Source of the DNA: Rubrobacter sp.
GTDB taxonomy: Bacteria; Actinomycetota; Rubrobacteria; Rubrobacterales; Rubrobacteraceae
Assembly: GCA_016781775.1 (NCBI GenBank)
Contig: JADDPR010000085.1
Span: forward strand, 1-6,770
DNA length: 6,770 nt
Direction of reading: 5' to 3'
Shown piece after piece: positions 1 through 6,600 of this stretch. The notes beneath the pieces were generated by a model that saw only the letters and a list, made by a program, of their open reading frames with translations, made no database searches and had not been told where the DNA came from. Made by a program: the position numbers and the translations under genes. Position 1 is the first letter of the stretch. Each line of letters opens with the position of its first letter.

Positions 1-3
1 ACT

Positions 4-858
4 CTAGTCTCTTTGGCATATGCACAGTCTACAACCGGATTCGGTATCACACTCCAACAACTTCTGGAAGACCAAAAACACGACGACCACGCGAATGACC
101 ATGATCAGGCTCCCCGCGGCTATCAGCTCGGTCTCCTGCGTCCGGCCGCTCGCGAACAGGTAGAGGCCCGTGGCGAGCACCCGGTTCTCCGTTCCGGGCA
201 GGTACAGCAGCGGCACGATAAAGACGTTCCAGGTCTGGAAGAACACCAACACCGACAGGACCGCCACGCCCGGCCCCGACAAAGGGAGCATGATGTGCCT
301 GAAGACCTGAAACTCGCTGGCGCCATCGACCCTGGCGGCGTTCGCCAGCTCTTCCGGCAGGTCCATGTAGAACGAGCGCATCAGGAACACGCCGATGGGC
401 AGACCGAATCCGCTGGTGCCCGCTACCAACACGAGGATGAGCCCCGCCTTCGTGCCCAGAAGCCCGAGGTCCCTCAGCTCGTAGAAGAGCGGGATCATAA
501 CGGAGAAGAACGGGAACATCAGCCCCGTCATGAAGATCAAGAAGACGATGTTTCGCCCCGGGAAGTACAACCGTGCCAGGGCGTAACCGGCCAGCACCGA
601 CAGGGTGATCGTACCGAGCAGGGTAAGCGCGGTGATCACGACCGTGTTCCAGAAGTACCCGCCGAAGCCCCCCAGAGTCCACGCGTCGACGAAGTTCTGG
701 AGGTTCACCGAGGTGAACAGCGCGAACGGGTCCGCGGTCACGTCCAGCGGATCCTTGACGGCGGTCGAGACGATCAGGAGCAGGGGATACAGAACGAGGG
801 CGCTAAAGAACGCCAACCCCAGGTAAGTGGCGAGGGAACCGCTTAAACGATGGCTCAT
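4..858 (-). CDS. Sugar ABC transporter permease, MalG/UgpE type (CUT1), with atypical C-terminus
   Basis: Inner-membrane permease that should pair with the upstream permease to form the channel of a carbohydrate importer. The 284-residue product has about six hydrophobic segments, beginning near residues 12-32. It carries the cytoplasmic EAA loop that contacts the ATPase: A174-A175, D178-G179 and I189-x-L-P192, in the family spacing. The ATG at 858 is fixed by an in-frame TAG two codons upstream; an AGGAGG lies about 11 nt before it and a second AGGAG abuts it. It follows the first permease by 55 nt. The oddity is the end: members usually finish with a short tail of the GLTxGAVKG kind, but here residues 270-284 are a different tail holding all four cysteines of the protein (C270, C276, C279, C281). 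The family call is firm; the substrate is unknown, and the last 15 residues may not be original. Confidence 0.93.
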   Translation of the reverse strand: MSHRLSGSLATYLGLAFFSALVLYPLLLIVSTAVKDPLDVTADPFALFTSVNLQNFVDAWTLGGFGGYFWNTVVITALTLLGTITLSVLAGYALARLYFPGRNIVFLIFMTGLMFPFFSVMIPLFYELRDLGLLGTKAGLILVLVAGTSGFGLPIGVFLMRSFYMDLPEELANAARVDGASEFQVFRHIMLPLSGPGVAVLSVLVFFQTWNVFIVPLLYLPGTENRVLATGLYLFASGRTQETELIAAGSLIMVIRVVVVFLVFQKLLECDTESGCRLCICQRD

Positions 859-881
859 CTCCTAAGGCTCCTCCTGCGCAT
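855..881 (-). CDS. Possible 8-codon leader micro-ORF overlapping the permease start
   Basis: In the gap between the two permeases, an ATG at 881 follows an AGGAGGG and opens a reading frame MRRRSLRR. Its TGA overlaps the ATG of the next permease (ATGA). Its AGG codons double as the Shine-Dalgarno sequence of that permease. It could support termination-reinitiation coupling, or it may be a chance product of purine-rich ribosome binding sequence. Only the frame and spacing are seen; translation is inference. Confidence 0.2.
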   Translation of the reverse strand: MRRRSLRR

Positions 882-913
882 TGTCCCTCCTGCCCACGAC
901 CGATGATCCCGCC

Positions 914-1882
914 TCATCGCTCGCGCTCCCTCAGACGGATGAAGGCCACCGCCGAAACCAACGACAGCAGGGTGATCAGCATCGCGAGTGCGGAGCCGTA
1001 CCCCGCCTCGTTCTGCTGGAAGGCCGTCTTGTACGTGTACGTGGCGAGCACCTCGCTCGCGACCCCCGGTCCCCCGCCGGTCATCACGAAGACGATGTCG
1101 AAGACGGCGAAGCCCCCTATGAGCGTGACGGCCGTCACCATCGTGAGCTGCGGGGCGATCTGCGGGATAACGACGCTCCATGCCCGCCGGAACCAGCCCG
1201 CCCCGTCGATCATGGCTGCCTCCACGGTGCTCGCGTCGACGTTTTGCAGGGCCGCGTGGAGGATCAGGAAACAGAATCCGGTCGCGGTCCAGATGGCCGC
1301 GATCAGGACCGCGTAGAGCGCGGCGTGCGGATCGGCCAGCCAGCCGCGGCTGAGCCCTTCGAGCCCGACCCCGTCGAGGAGCTTGTTCAGGCTACCGAAC
1401 AGGGGATGGTATATCCACTGCCACACGATGCCCACGACCACCAGGGGGAGCACGAACGGCAGGAAGAAGAGGGTCCGAAAGACGAGAGACCCGCGGGGGC
1501 TGCTCCACACGAGGAGCGCCTCGAACAGCCCGAAGACGACCGGCGCGATCGTGCCGATGACCACCCAGATGACGTTGTTGAGGAAGGCCTTCAGCGCGAC
1601 TCCATCCGTGAACATCCTCGCGTAGTTCGTCAGCCCCACCCACTCCTTGGTGGGCGCGACGCCGTTCCAACTCGTGAAGCTGAGGTAGATCGTGCTGAGG
1701 AACGGATACGCCATGAAGACCAGATAAACCAGCAGACCGGGAAGGACGAACAGCATCCCGTAGTGCATCTGCTGGCGCTGCAACGTCGATACACCCGCGG
1801 ACTGCCCGAGGGGTCCCCGTTTCTGCCGGGGCACCGGAACGGCGTCACCCTCCGTCGGGCTTCGCGTGCTGGTTTGCTTCAT
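914..1882 (-). CDS. Sugar ABC transporter permease, MalF/UgpA type (CUT1)
   Basis: First membrane subunit of the carbohydrate importer encoded here. The 322-residue product has a polar N-terminal tail of about 40 residues, then a first membrane helix near residues 43-62 ending in a YPF turn, followed by about five more hydrophobic segments. The EAA loop is clear: E221-A222-A223, D226-G227-A-G229 and I239-P240. The C-terminal half has the T-G-G-G-P-G stretch (residues 268-273) usual in this permease group. The ATG at 1882 is preceded by a GA-rich GAGAGGGGTAGG site that overlaps the end of the binding-protein gene; only six bases separate that stop from this start, so the two are surely cotranscribed and probably translationally coupled. 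Family assignment rests on motifs and gene order; the sugar cannot be read from the sequence. Confidence 0.95.
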   Translation of the reverse strand: MKQTSTRSPTEGDAVPVPRQKRGPLGQSAGVSTLQRQQMHYGMLFVLPGLLVYLVFMAYPFLSTIYLSFTSWNGVAPTKEWVGLTNYARMFTDGVALKAFLNNVIWVVIGTIAPVVFGLFEALLVWSSPRGSLVFRTLFFLPFVLPLVVVGIVWQWIYHPLFGSLNKLLDGVGLEGLSRGWLADPHAALYAVLIAAIWTATGFCFLILHAALQNVDASTVEAAMIDGAGWFRRAWSVVIPQIAPQLTMVTAVTLIGGFAVFDIVFVMTGGGPGVASEVLATYTYKTAFQQNEAGYGSALAMLITLLSLVSAVAFIRLRERER

Positions 1883-1888
1883 CCCGGC

Positions 1889-3187
1889 CTACCCCTCTCT
1901 CGAGCTCGCCCACGCATCCTGCAACGCCGCGGCTTGCTCCTCAGGGGACCTCGAACCGCCTATAACCTCCTGGAACCCGGAGTTCATCACCTCGTTGAAG
2001 TTCTCAGACGTCAGAACGTCGACGTTATACCCGAAGGTCTCCGCCTGCGGCGATCGGGAGAGGTCGTCGAGGACCTGTTTGGACAACTCGGGCACGTCGA
2101 GCCCCTCGGTGTTGACCGGGTGGGCGGGGATCACGCTGAACTTTTCGATAAGGAAGCGAGCGGCGTCCTCCGACTGCAGGTAGTCGATAAACTTGAGCGC
2201 CCCTTCGGAATTCTGCGCGTTCTTGGCTACGAACAGGCCCGATCCCACCCCGGCCGGGGGCGAGATGCTGGAGCCGTCTATGGACGGGAACGGGAAGAAA
2301 CCGACCTCGAAATCCTGGACCGTCTCGACGATCGTCGGCACTACCCAGGTGCCGGTGGGTAGCATACCGGCTCTACCGGAGTAGAACAGCGCGTTGGCAT
2401 CGTCGTAGGTGATGGCGTTGACGCCCTCGGGGTAGTACTCGCTCTCTACGAAATCCCTGAAAAAGAGCTCGATGGCCCTAACCACCTCGGGGGTATCCCA
2501 CCGGCCTTCCCCGAAGAGGATGTTTTCCAGCCCCTCCCTCCCCAGCATGTTGCTGACCCCGATGCTGAACAGATGACCGGCGGGCCACTGTTCCTGGTCG
2601 CCGAACGCGAATGGCGTGATCCCTTGCCCCTTGAGTTCGTCAGCGATCTGACGAAGCTCGTCCACGGTCTGCGGCACCTCCGGCACGAGATCCTTGTTGT
2701 AAAAGACGATTACTTCTTCGACGTTCTCCGGGACCCCGTAGACCTTGCCGCCGTAGGTGGCCCGCTGCTTCGCCCAGTCGTAGATGCCCCAATCGTTCTG
2801 CTTGTAGGCGTCTTCCAGGGGGCGCAGGAGCCCGGCGTCGGCCAGCACCCCGCCGAAACCCGGGCCGGTGTCGTAGGAGAAAACGTCGGGAGGGTTCCCG
2901 GATTGCAACCTGGTTTGTATGACCGTGCGCTGATCCTCCGTGGGCACGGCCTCGCGCTCCAGAGTTATGTTCGGGTTTTTCTCCTCGAATCTCGCGACGA
3001 GATCTTGCATCACTCTCTCCTGGGCGGCCGTCTCCTGGGCGGCGGTGAAGAAACGGACGACCTCGCCCCCTTGCGCCCCCTCGTTCCCACCGCAGCCCGC
3101 GACCCCCAGAAGCGCCGCACCCGCAAGCCCAGCGCCGCCGAGTCTCAGAAACTCTTTGCGACTTACCGGCCTTATCACTCTTCGCAT
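1889..3187 (-). CDS. Extracellular solute-binding lipoprotein of a CUT1 sugar ABC importer
   Basis: Captures the substrate outside the cell and delivers it to the two permeases encoded downstream. The 432-residue product begins with a signal peptide: a basic segment with an SRKEFLR stretch resembling a twin-arginine signal (R-K instead of R-R), a hydrophobic core, and a lipobox VAGC with the lipidated cysteine at residue 32. The mature part follows the SBP_bac_1 pattern: GKVYGVP at 147-153, FYSGRAGM near 268-275, then GTW, and the GLFVAKNAQNSEGALKF block from residue 317. An AAGGAGAG site lies five bases before the ATG at 3187. It is first in the operon. The charged lobe surfaces do not reveal the sugar. 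Length and motifs are normal, and nothing suggests damage. Confidence 0.96.
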   Translation of the reverse strand: MRRVIRPVSRKEFLRLGGAGLAGAALLGVAGCGGNEGAQGGEVVRFFTAAQETAAQERVMQDLVARFEEKNPNITLEREAVPTEDQRTVIQTRLQSGNPPDVFSYDTGPGFGGVLADAGLLRPLEDAYKQNDWGIYDWAKQRATYGGKVYGVPENVEEVIVFYNKDLVPEVPQTVDELRQIADELKGQGITPFAFGDQEQWPAGHLFSIGVSNMLGREGLENILFGEGRWDTPEVVRAIELFFRDFVESEYYPEGVNAITYDDANALFYSGRAGMLPTGTWVVPTIVETVQDFEVGFFPFPSIDGSSISPPAGVGSGLFVAKNAQNSEGALKFIDYLQSEDAARFLIEKFSVIPAHPVNTEGLDVPELSKQVLDDLSRSPQAETFGYNVDVLTSENFNEVMNSGFQEVIGGSRSPEEQAAALQDAWASSREG

Positions 3188-3192
3188 CCGTT

Positions 3193-3200
3193 CTCTCCTT
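3193..3200 (-). promoter_or_regulatory. Ribosome binding site of the solute-binding protein gene
   Basis: On the minus strand AAGGAGAG lies five bases before the ATG at 3187, which supports that start over others. Confidence 0.7.
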
Positions 3201-3241
3201 CCTCGCTTCTTCTTCTACCAGCTCGTGGCGTCGCCTCCAGA

Positions 3242-3252
3242 GACAATGTCAA
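3242..3252 (-). promoter_or_regulatory. Possible -35 element and small palindrome upstream of the sugar operon
   Basis: The minus strand reads TTGACA at 3252-3247, a perfect -35 consensus, overlapping the short palindrome GACATTGTC (3250-3242), which could be an operator half of a sugar regulator. No good -10 hexamer is found 16-19 bases downstream, so the promoter call is weak. It is placed correctly, about 60 bp before the start codon. Confidence 0.22.
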
Positions 3253-3841
3253 CCGACCTCTTTGGCACGGGCAGCATCCCCTCCGTCGCCAGAACGCTGG
3301 CTCATAAGACCCCGGCGGTTCACCCATCTCGCTAAGGAATATGGGCAGGTTCCTCGTCGCGAGCTTTCGTTCCGACCCACTCCACCGCCTCGTCGGGAAA
3401 CCTACCCTCCAGACGCCATTGTGGGACACGGCGAACCGCCGCGCCAGCAGAGTAGTGTGTCCGGCACCCGTAGCGCGTAACGCCCCAGAAGGGCGCACCG
3501 TTCGGGTGCGTACGTTCGAATCTATCGGTGATGAGCCGGCGGCGTTCGGCGATCCGCCCGCCACATCGGGGCTCTCGCGTCTCGCACTGGCGGCCGCGCG
3601 AAGACCCGTGCCTCTCGTTATTGGTCAGGGGCACGCGAGGCTACACCTGCTGCGGTGGATCTGGAGATGCTGCCGGGTAGACGTTGCGGCCACCTGAGGG
3701 CAACGGTTAGGCTTGGCAAGTGAGCCGGCCTCGTCCGCTCGCCGCCGGGGCCCAGCCGGGAGGGGGCAAGTGACTCGCCCGGGGTGAGTCCCGACCGTCG
3801 GCCATCGTAGCAGCGGCGTCGGAGGGGGGTAGTAAGGTAGT
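3253..3841. other. Intergenic stretch without a supported gene
   Basis: About 590 bp between the sugar operon leader and the coding remnant. Several frames stay open in both directions, but their products are arginine-rich, lack ribosome binding sites and show no third-position bias. The least bad is a minus-strand frame from a GTG at 3634 to 3332 (100 codons), whose second half looks somewhat protein-like. Small structures are present: CGTTGC/GCAACG arms near 3682-3705, a nine-base direct repeat GGCAAGTGA at 3715-3723 and 3765-3773, and the hairpin listed separately. I see no tRNA, riboswitch or mobile element that I can name. Confidence 0.4.
3772..3790. repeat. Hairpin with 8-bp stem
   Basis: GACTCGCC (3772-3779) pairs with GGTGAGTC (3783-3790) across a three-base loop, with one G-T wobble. 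It follows directly on the second copy of GGCAAGTGA. No run of T follows on either strand, so it is not a classical terminator; its role is unknown. Confidence 0.4.
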
Positions 3842-3994
3842 GAGGACAGTAAAGATAGAGAGACCTCGGGGCAGATCGTCCTGGGGTGCGAAGGGTGCGG
3901 GGAGGAGCTGACCCTCGACGATCGCCTCGAGGAAGAGGAGCCCTCGGTCCGCAAGATCGGAAGCCCGCCGGGCGGGGCCGGCGGAAGCCCCTGA
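3842..3994 (+). pseudogene. Short CxxC-containing coding remnant, possibly a degraded zinc-ribbon gene
   Basis: A plus-strand frame ends at the TGA at 3992-3994 and carries LGCEGCGEELTLDD followed by an acidic stretch and a Gly/Pro-rich tail. From the CTG at 3881 to the stop, 32 of 37 codons end in G or C and many encode Glu or Asp, as expected of real coding sequence in a high-GC genome. There is no ATG, GTG or TTG in frame after the upstream stop at 3833, and the bases before 3870 are AT-richer, so the 5' end is missing or lies in another frame. The single CxxC pair resembles half of a zinc ribbon; a second pair, needed to hold zinc, is absent. I do not recognise a named family. Chance coding-like composition remains possible. 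Confidence 0.35.
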
Positions 3995-4144
3995 GGCAAG
4001 ATCGCGTTCGGCCTCGGGCGCACCGCAAAGCCGCGCCCGAGGCCGGGGCGTCGGGGGGCCGAGGAGCGCGGCGGGCGGCCTTCGCCGTCGGTCCCCGGCC
4101 CTCGTCGATCCCCCTTCGCCGAAGCACCGTCGGCCTCGCGCCCC
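3995..4144. other. GC-rich gap 3' of the recombinase gene
   Basis: Apart from the strong hairpin at 4009-4045, this segment between the coding remnant and the recombinase stop codon is very GC-rich, with arginine- and proline-rich shadows in all frames. No gene is supported. Confidence 0.4.
4009..4045 (-). terminator. Strong 13-bp perfect hairpin, candidate terminator of the recombinase gene
   Basis: CGGCCTCGGGCGC (4009-4021) is perfectly repeated in inverted form at 4033-4045 with an 11-base loop. It lies about 100 bp past the recombinase stop codon in the direction of its transcription. No U-run follows, so termination would have to be of the tail-less kind often proposed for high-GC actinobacteria. 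It could instead be a recombination or protein-binding site. Confidence 0.35.
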
Positions 4145-5207
4145 CTAGAGGTTGTTCACCCCGGCCCTGGCGCGCCTCTCGTCGGAGAGTGCGTACTTCA
4201 TCACCTGGCTAAGGTCGGAGTGGCCCATCAGCTCTGCGAGCTCCCTGACGTGGCCGGGGTTGGCCTGCAAAAACCACGTCCCGAACGTGCGCCTGAGGTC
4301 GTGGGGCTTCAGGTCGGCCTTCTTCAGCCCGCTCTTGCGGACCCAACCGTAGAGCCTCCGCCTCAGGGTGTTCTCCGTGACGCGTCCTCCCTTCTCGTTG
4401 AGGAAGAGGTGGGGGGGAAGGAGCCTCCTGCCCGGGCAGGGCCAGCTCCTCCCGGGCCTTGAGGTAGCGCCTCAAAGATTTCTTCAGCTTCGGGCTCATC
4501 GGCACGACGCGCTCCTTGTTGCCCTTGCCCCGCGAGACCCTGACCTCCTCCTCGCCGCGGGCGAAGGAGACGTCGCCTACCGTAAGCGCCGTCGTCTCCT
4601 CTATGCGAAGACCCGCATAGATCATCGCGCTGAAGGCCGCGTGGTCGCGCGCGGCCAAAGCCCGGGCCGAGGCTGCGTTGCGGGCTTCGCGGACGGAGGC
4701 CGCCGGCTCCTCCTCGATCGTCGCGTTTATTGCTTGCTTCTGGATGGTTGCGAGGAGGACTTCGGCCTCGCGTTTGGTGAGGTGGCTGCGCTTGGGGGCC
4801 TTTTGGTGGAATCGCACCTCGTCGAGGGCGCGCGTGGGGTCGGGGAGTTCGAGCCTGCGGGAGACGGTCTGGAAGAAGCTTCGCAGGACGGCGAGGTGGT
4901 TCTTCCTGGAGGAGTCGGCCATCCCGCGCCCGTCCTTGAGGTGCACCACGTACGCCTCGACCTCGTCGGGTCCTATACTAATGTAGGGAGCATCGAAGGA
5001 ATCCTCGCCGCCGAGCCTGAGGGCAAGCCAGCGCTGGAAGAGCTCGAGCTTCTTTCGGTAGTCGCCGACGGTCTTCTCGCTCCGCCCGCCCGCGCGCTTG
5101 GCCAAGAGGAAGAAGTGGATCGCGTCCCCGAGCCAGAGCCCATCGTCTCGCACCTCGGCTCCGACCGTTGCCCCGGTTGAGGCTTCGCGCACCTCAACGT
5201 CCTCCAT
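4145..5207 (-). pseudogene. Tyrosine recombinase/integrase with a frameshift in a C7 run
   Basis: Site-specific DNA recombinase of the phage integrase/Xer class. The N-terminal part (about residues 24-120) resembles the SAM-like core-binding domain. The catalytic domain shows Arg201 in GLRIEE and Lys228 in RGKGNKER. The frame opened at 5207 then runs through seven C (coding strand, 4417-4411) into a nonsense proline/arginine tail ending at 4209. Dropping one C restores PSPHLFLNEKGG and, further on, HDLRR (His302, Arg305), LMGHSD (His329) and Tyr338, ending at the TAG at 4147-4145: a normal 353-residue enzyme with all six catalytic residues. An AAGGGAG lies nine bases before the ATG. The conserved sequence after the break suggests a recent mutation, slippage control or a read error. 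No excisionase gene is visible, so the type of element it served is unknown. Confidence 0.88.
4411..4417 (-). other. Homopolymer C7 tract at the frameshift site
   Basis: The plus strand has seven G in a row (C7 in the recombinase mRNA). The upstream and downstream halves of the recombinase differ in frame by exactly one extra base, which this run explains. Confidence 0.85.
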
Positions 5208-5216
5208 CGCTCCGTT

Positions 5217-5223
5217 CTCCCTT
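5217..5223 (-). promoter_or_regulatory. Ribosome binding site of the recombinase gene
   Basis: On the minus strand AAGGGAG lies nine bases before the ATG at 5207 and supports that start. Only about 20 bp separate it from the edge of the insertion sequence. Confidence 0.55.
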
Positions 5224-5249
5224 CGATGCGTTCTTAGCAGCTTATCCTC

Positions 5250-5262
5250 ATAATCTTACACA
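5250..5262 (+). repeat. Left inverted repeat of the IS110-type element
   Basis: ATAATCTTACACA is matched exactly in inverted form at 6673-6685; a further partial match (4 of 8 bases) extends it to 5270. Such near-terminal repeats of 11-13 bp are typical of the IS1111 subgroup. Confidence 0.85.
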
Positions 5263-5270
5263 TACAAGGC
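5261..5270 (+). repeat. 10-nt left-end sequence repeated in the downstream noncoding region
   Basis: CATACAAGGC occurs here and again at 6460-6469 in direct orientation. In addition, CCTCATA at 5246-5252 recurs at 6457-6463, overlapping that second copy. Confidence 0.6.
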
Positions 5271-5271
5271 A

Positions 5272-5282
5272 CCATGAAAACG
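5272..5282 (+). repeat. 11-nt left-end sequence with an inverted copy downstream
   Basis: CCATGAAAACG is exactly complementary to CGTTTTCATGG at 6598-6608 in the candidate guide-RNA region. A chance 11-mer match between the two short noncoding sides is unlikely. Confidence 0.6.
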
Positions 5283-5303
5283 GCTTGCGCGTTCGGGAAT
5301 AGA

Positions 5304-5320
5304 GTCCCCAAAGACGGGAC
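5304..5320 (+). other. Hairpin just upstream of the transposase ribosome binding site
   Basis: GTCCC (5304-5308) pairs with GGGAC (5316-5320) around a seven-base loop, ending four bases before the AGGAGG. An alternative GGGA/TCCC pairing with bases just upstream competes with it. It might limit translation of transposase from read-through transcripts; this is inference. Confidence 0.35.
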
Positions 5321-5324
5321 CGAG

Positions 5325-5330
5325 AGGAGG
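5325..5330 (+). promoter_or_regulatory. Ribosome binding site of the transposase
   Basis: AGGAGG lies eleven bases before the ATG at 5342 and fixes the start, which also gives the family-typical MLYVGVDAHK beginning. Confidence 0.75.
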
Positions 5331-5341
5331 CGCGCGAACGA

Positions 5342-6358
5342 ATGCTTTACGTGGGGGTGGACGCGCACAAGGCGCACTCGCAGATGACGGTGATGGACGA
5401 AAAGGGGGCGGTGCTGGAGCGAAGGCGGGTGGCGAGCTCGCGCGAAGGGATGCTCGAGGCGCTCGGGTCGCACCGCGGGGACGCCGGCGGACCGATGAAG
5501 GCGGTCTTGGAGGCCGGGTACGGCTGGGGCCCGATCTACGACTGGATCGGGGAGGTCGCCGACGAGGTCTTGCTGGCGCACCCGCTGAAGGTGAGGGCCA
5601 TAGCCGACGCCAAGATCAAGACCGACAAGCTCGACTCCGAGATGCTCGCGCACCTCTTGCGGGCCGACCTCATCCCCGAGGCCTACGCCCCCTCCAAGGA
5701 GGTGAGGGCCACCAAGCGGGTGCTGCGCCAGAGGATGTTCCTCGTGCGCCTCAGGACGATGGTGAAGAACCGCGTCCGGGCGCTCTTGTCCCAGCACGGT
5801 ATCTCCCCGCCGCCGGTGAGCGACCTGTTCGGCAAGAAGGGGATCGCCTGGCTCAAGGAGGAGCCCGAGCTTCCCGACCCCGACGGTTGGCTGCTGGGCG
5901 AGGACGTGGCGCTCGCGGAGGTCCTCAAGGAGAAGATCCGCGCGACCGAAGGCCTCATCAAAGACCTGGCGGAGGGCGACGAGGCGGTGGGTTGGCTCAG
6001 AACCCTGCCGGGCGTGGGCGAGTTCTTCTCGGTGTTGATCCGCCACGAGGTGGGCGAGATGGACCGCTTCCCGAGCGCCAAGAAGTTCGCTTCCTACACG
6101 GGGTTGGTGCCCTCGACCTACGCCTCCGGAAAGAGGGTCACCCACGGGAGGCTCACCAAGGAGGGCAACAAGTGGCTGAGGTGGGCGTTCGTGGAGGCGG
6201 TGAGCCCGGCCGTGAGGAGCTCGCCGTACCTGCGCGTCTCCTACGAGCGCATCAAGAACCGCCGCGGGACCAAGGACGCCAGGACCGCCACGGCCAGGAA
6301 GCTGGCGGAGCTCAGCTGGGCGGTGTGCACCGAGCGGCGTGAGTACGAAGAGCGGTGA
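5342..6358 (+). CDS. IS110-family DEDD transposase (RNA-guided recombinase)
   Basis: Catalyses excision and insertion of the element through a RuvC-like domain working with a distal serine; family members are guided by a structured RNA from the element itself. In this 338-residue protein the N-terminal RuvC-like domain shows the DEDD set at normal spacing: Asp7 (GVDAHK), Glu57 (LEAGYGW), Asp95 and Asp98 (KTDKLDSEM). A basic, helical middle follows (about 120-210). The C-terminal Transposase_20-type domain starts with the helix-hairpin-helix LPGVGEFFS (222-230) and contains GLVPSTYASGK, with Ser262 the best candidate for the catalytic serine, then GRLTKEGN. No frameshift or missing key residue is seen. 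Arginine is often encoded by AGG, as in the recombinase gene next to it. Family assignment is secure; activity is inferred from the intact motifs and ends. Confidence 0.97.
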   Translation: MLYVGVDAHKAHSQMTVMDEKGAVLERRRVASSREGMLEALGSHRGDAGGPMKAVLEAGYGWGPIYDWIGEVADEVLLAHPLKVRAIADAKIKTDKLDSEMLAHLLRADLIPEAYAPSKEVRATKRVLRQRMFLVRLRTMVKNRVRALLSQHGISPPPVSDLFGKKGIAWLKEEPELPDPDGWLLGEDVALAEVLKEKIRATEGLIKDLAEGDEAVGWLRTLPGVGEFFSVLIRHEVGEMDRFPSAKKFASYTGLVPSTYASGKRVTHGRLTKEGNKWLRWAFVEAVSPAVRSSPYLRVSYERIKNRRGTKDARTATARKLAELSWAVCTERREYEER

Positions 6359-6395
6359 GAAGAGGAGCTACCAGAAAGGAGGTCGCCGTGAGCGG

Positions 6396-6452
6396 ATGAG
6401 CGGCGAGCAAGCGTTTCGGACCCCGGCTGCCCTCTTTGCTCCTTGGGCGTGA
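6396..6452 (+). CDS. Possible 18-residue ORF after the transposase
   Basis: A very strong AAAGGAGG (6375-6382) is followed by GTG-AGC-GGA-TGA at 6388-6399, whose stop overlaps an ATG at 6396 that opens MSGEQAFRTPAALFAPWA. It could be a leader controlling access to the RNA region downstream, or the purine block could be part of a structured RNA. I do not recognise the peptide, and translation is unproven. Confidence 0.2.
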   Translation: MSGEQAFRTPAALFAPWA

Positions 6453-6505
6453 GGCCCCTCATACAAGGCTAGGGAGCCGCGGGTCCCACGGGAGCGGTGT
6501 GTGTC

Positions 6506-6526
6506 GGTCGGCCTTGGAGGCCGGCC
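6506..6526 (+). other. 8-bp GC-rich stem-loop within the candidate guide RNA
   Basis: GGTCGGCC (6506-6513) pairs with GGCCGGCC (6519-6526), with one G-T wobble and the loop TTGGA. It is the most stable hairpin of the segment. Confidence 0.6.
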
Positions 6527-6585
6527 GGGCACGGATGGAAGGATGACCAAGGGTCGAGCGGGGTGGAAATCCCGTTAGAGAACCG

Positions 6586-6600
6586 ACGCTTGACAAGCGT
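6586..6600 (+). other. 6-bp stem-loop within the candidate guide RNA
   Basis: ACGCTT pairs perfectly with AAGCGT around a GAC loop, directly before the first GCGTTTTC repeat, which overlaps its 3' arm. Confidence 0.5.

Noticed and set aside
881..2362. Long 493-codon plus-strand open frame
   Set aside because: It lies antisense to the permease and binding-protein genes, and its product is rich in Arg, Glu, Asp, His and Gly without motifs. It is a shadow of high-GC coding sequence.
3512..3524. TTCGAATC resembling a tRNA T-loop
   Set aside because: The bases on both sides cannot form a five-pair T-stem, and no acceptor or anticodon arm is found.
3332..3634. 100-codon minus-strand frame starting at a GTG
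   Set aside because: Its second half looks mildly protein-like, but it has no ribosome binding site, weak third-position bias and no known motif; not enough for a gene call.
3715..3773. Two copies of GGCAAGTGA 50 bp apart as a possible array or att site
   Set aside because: There are only two short copies with no repeat at the recombinase side or elsewhere; probably chance in GC-rich DNA.
3618..4127. 169-codon minus-strand open frame in the gap
   Set aside because: The product is arginine-, proline- and glycine-rich with no ribosome binding site, and it overlaps the better-biased plus-strand remnant in the opposite direction.
5234..6145. 303-codon minus-strand open frame across the IS
   Set aside because: It is antisense to the DEDD transposase and matches its codon periodicity; it has no recognisable motif.
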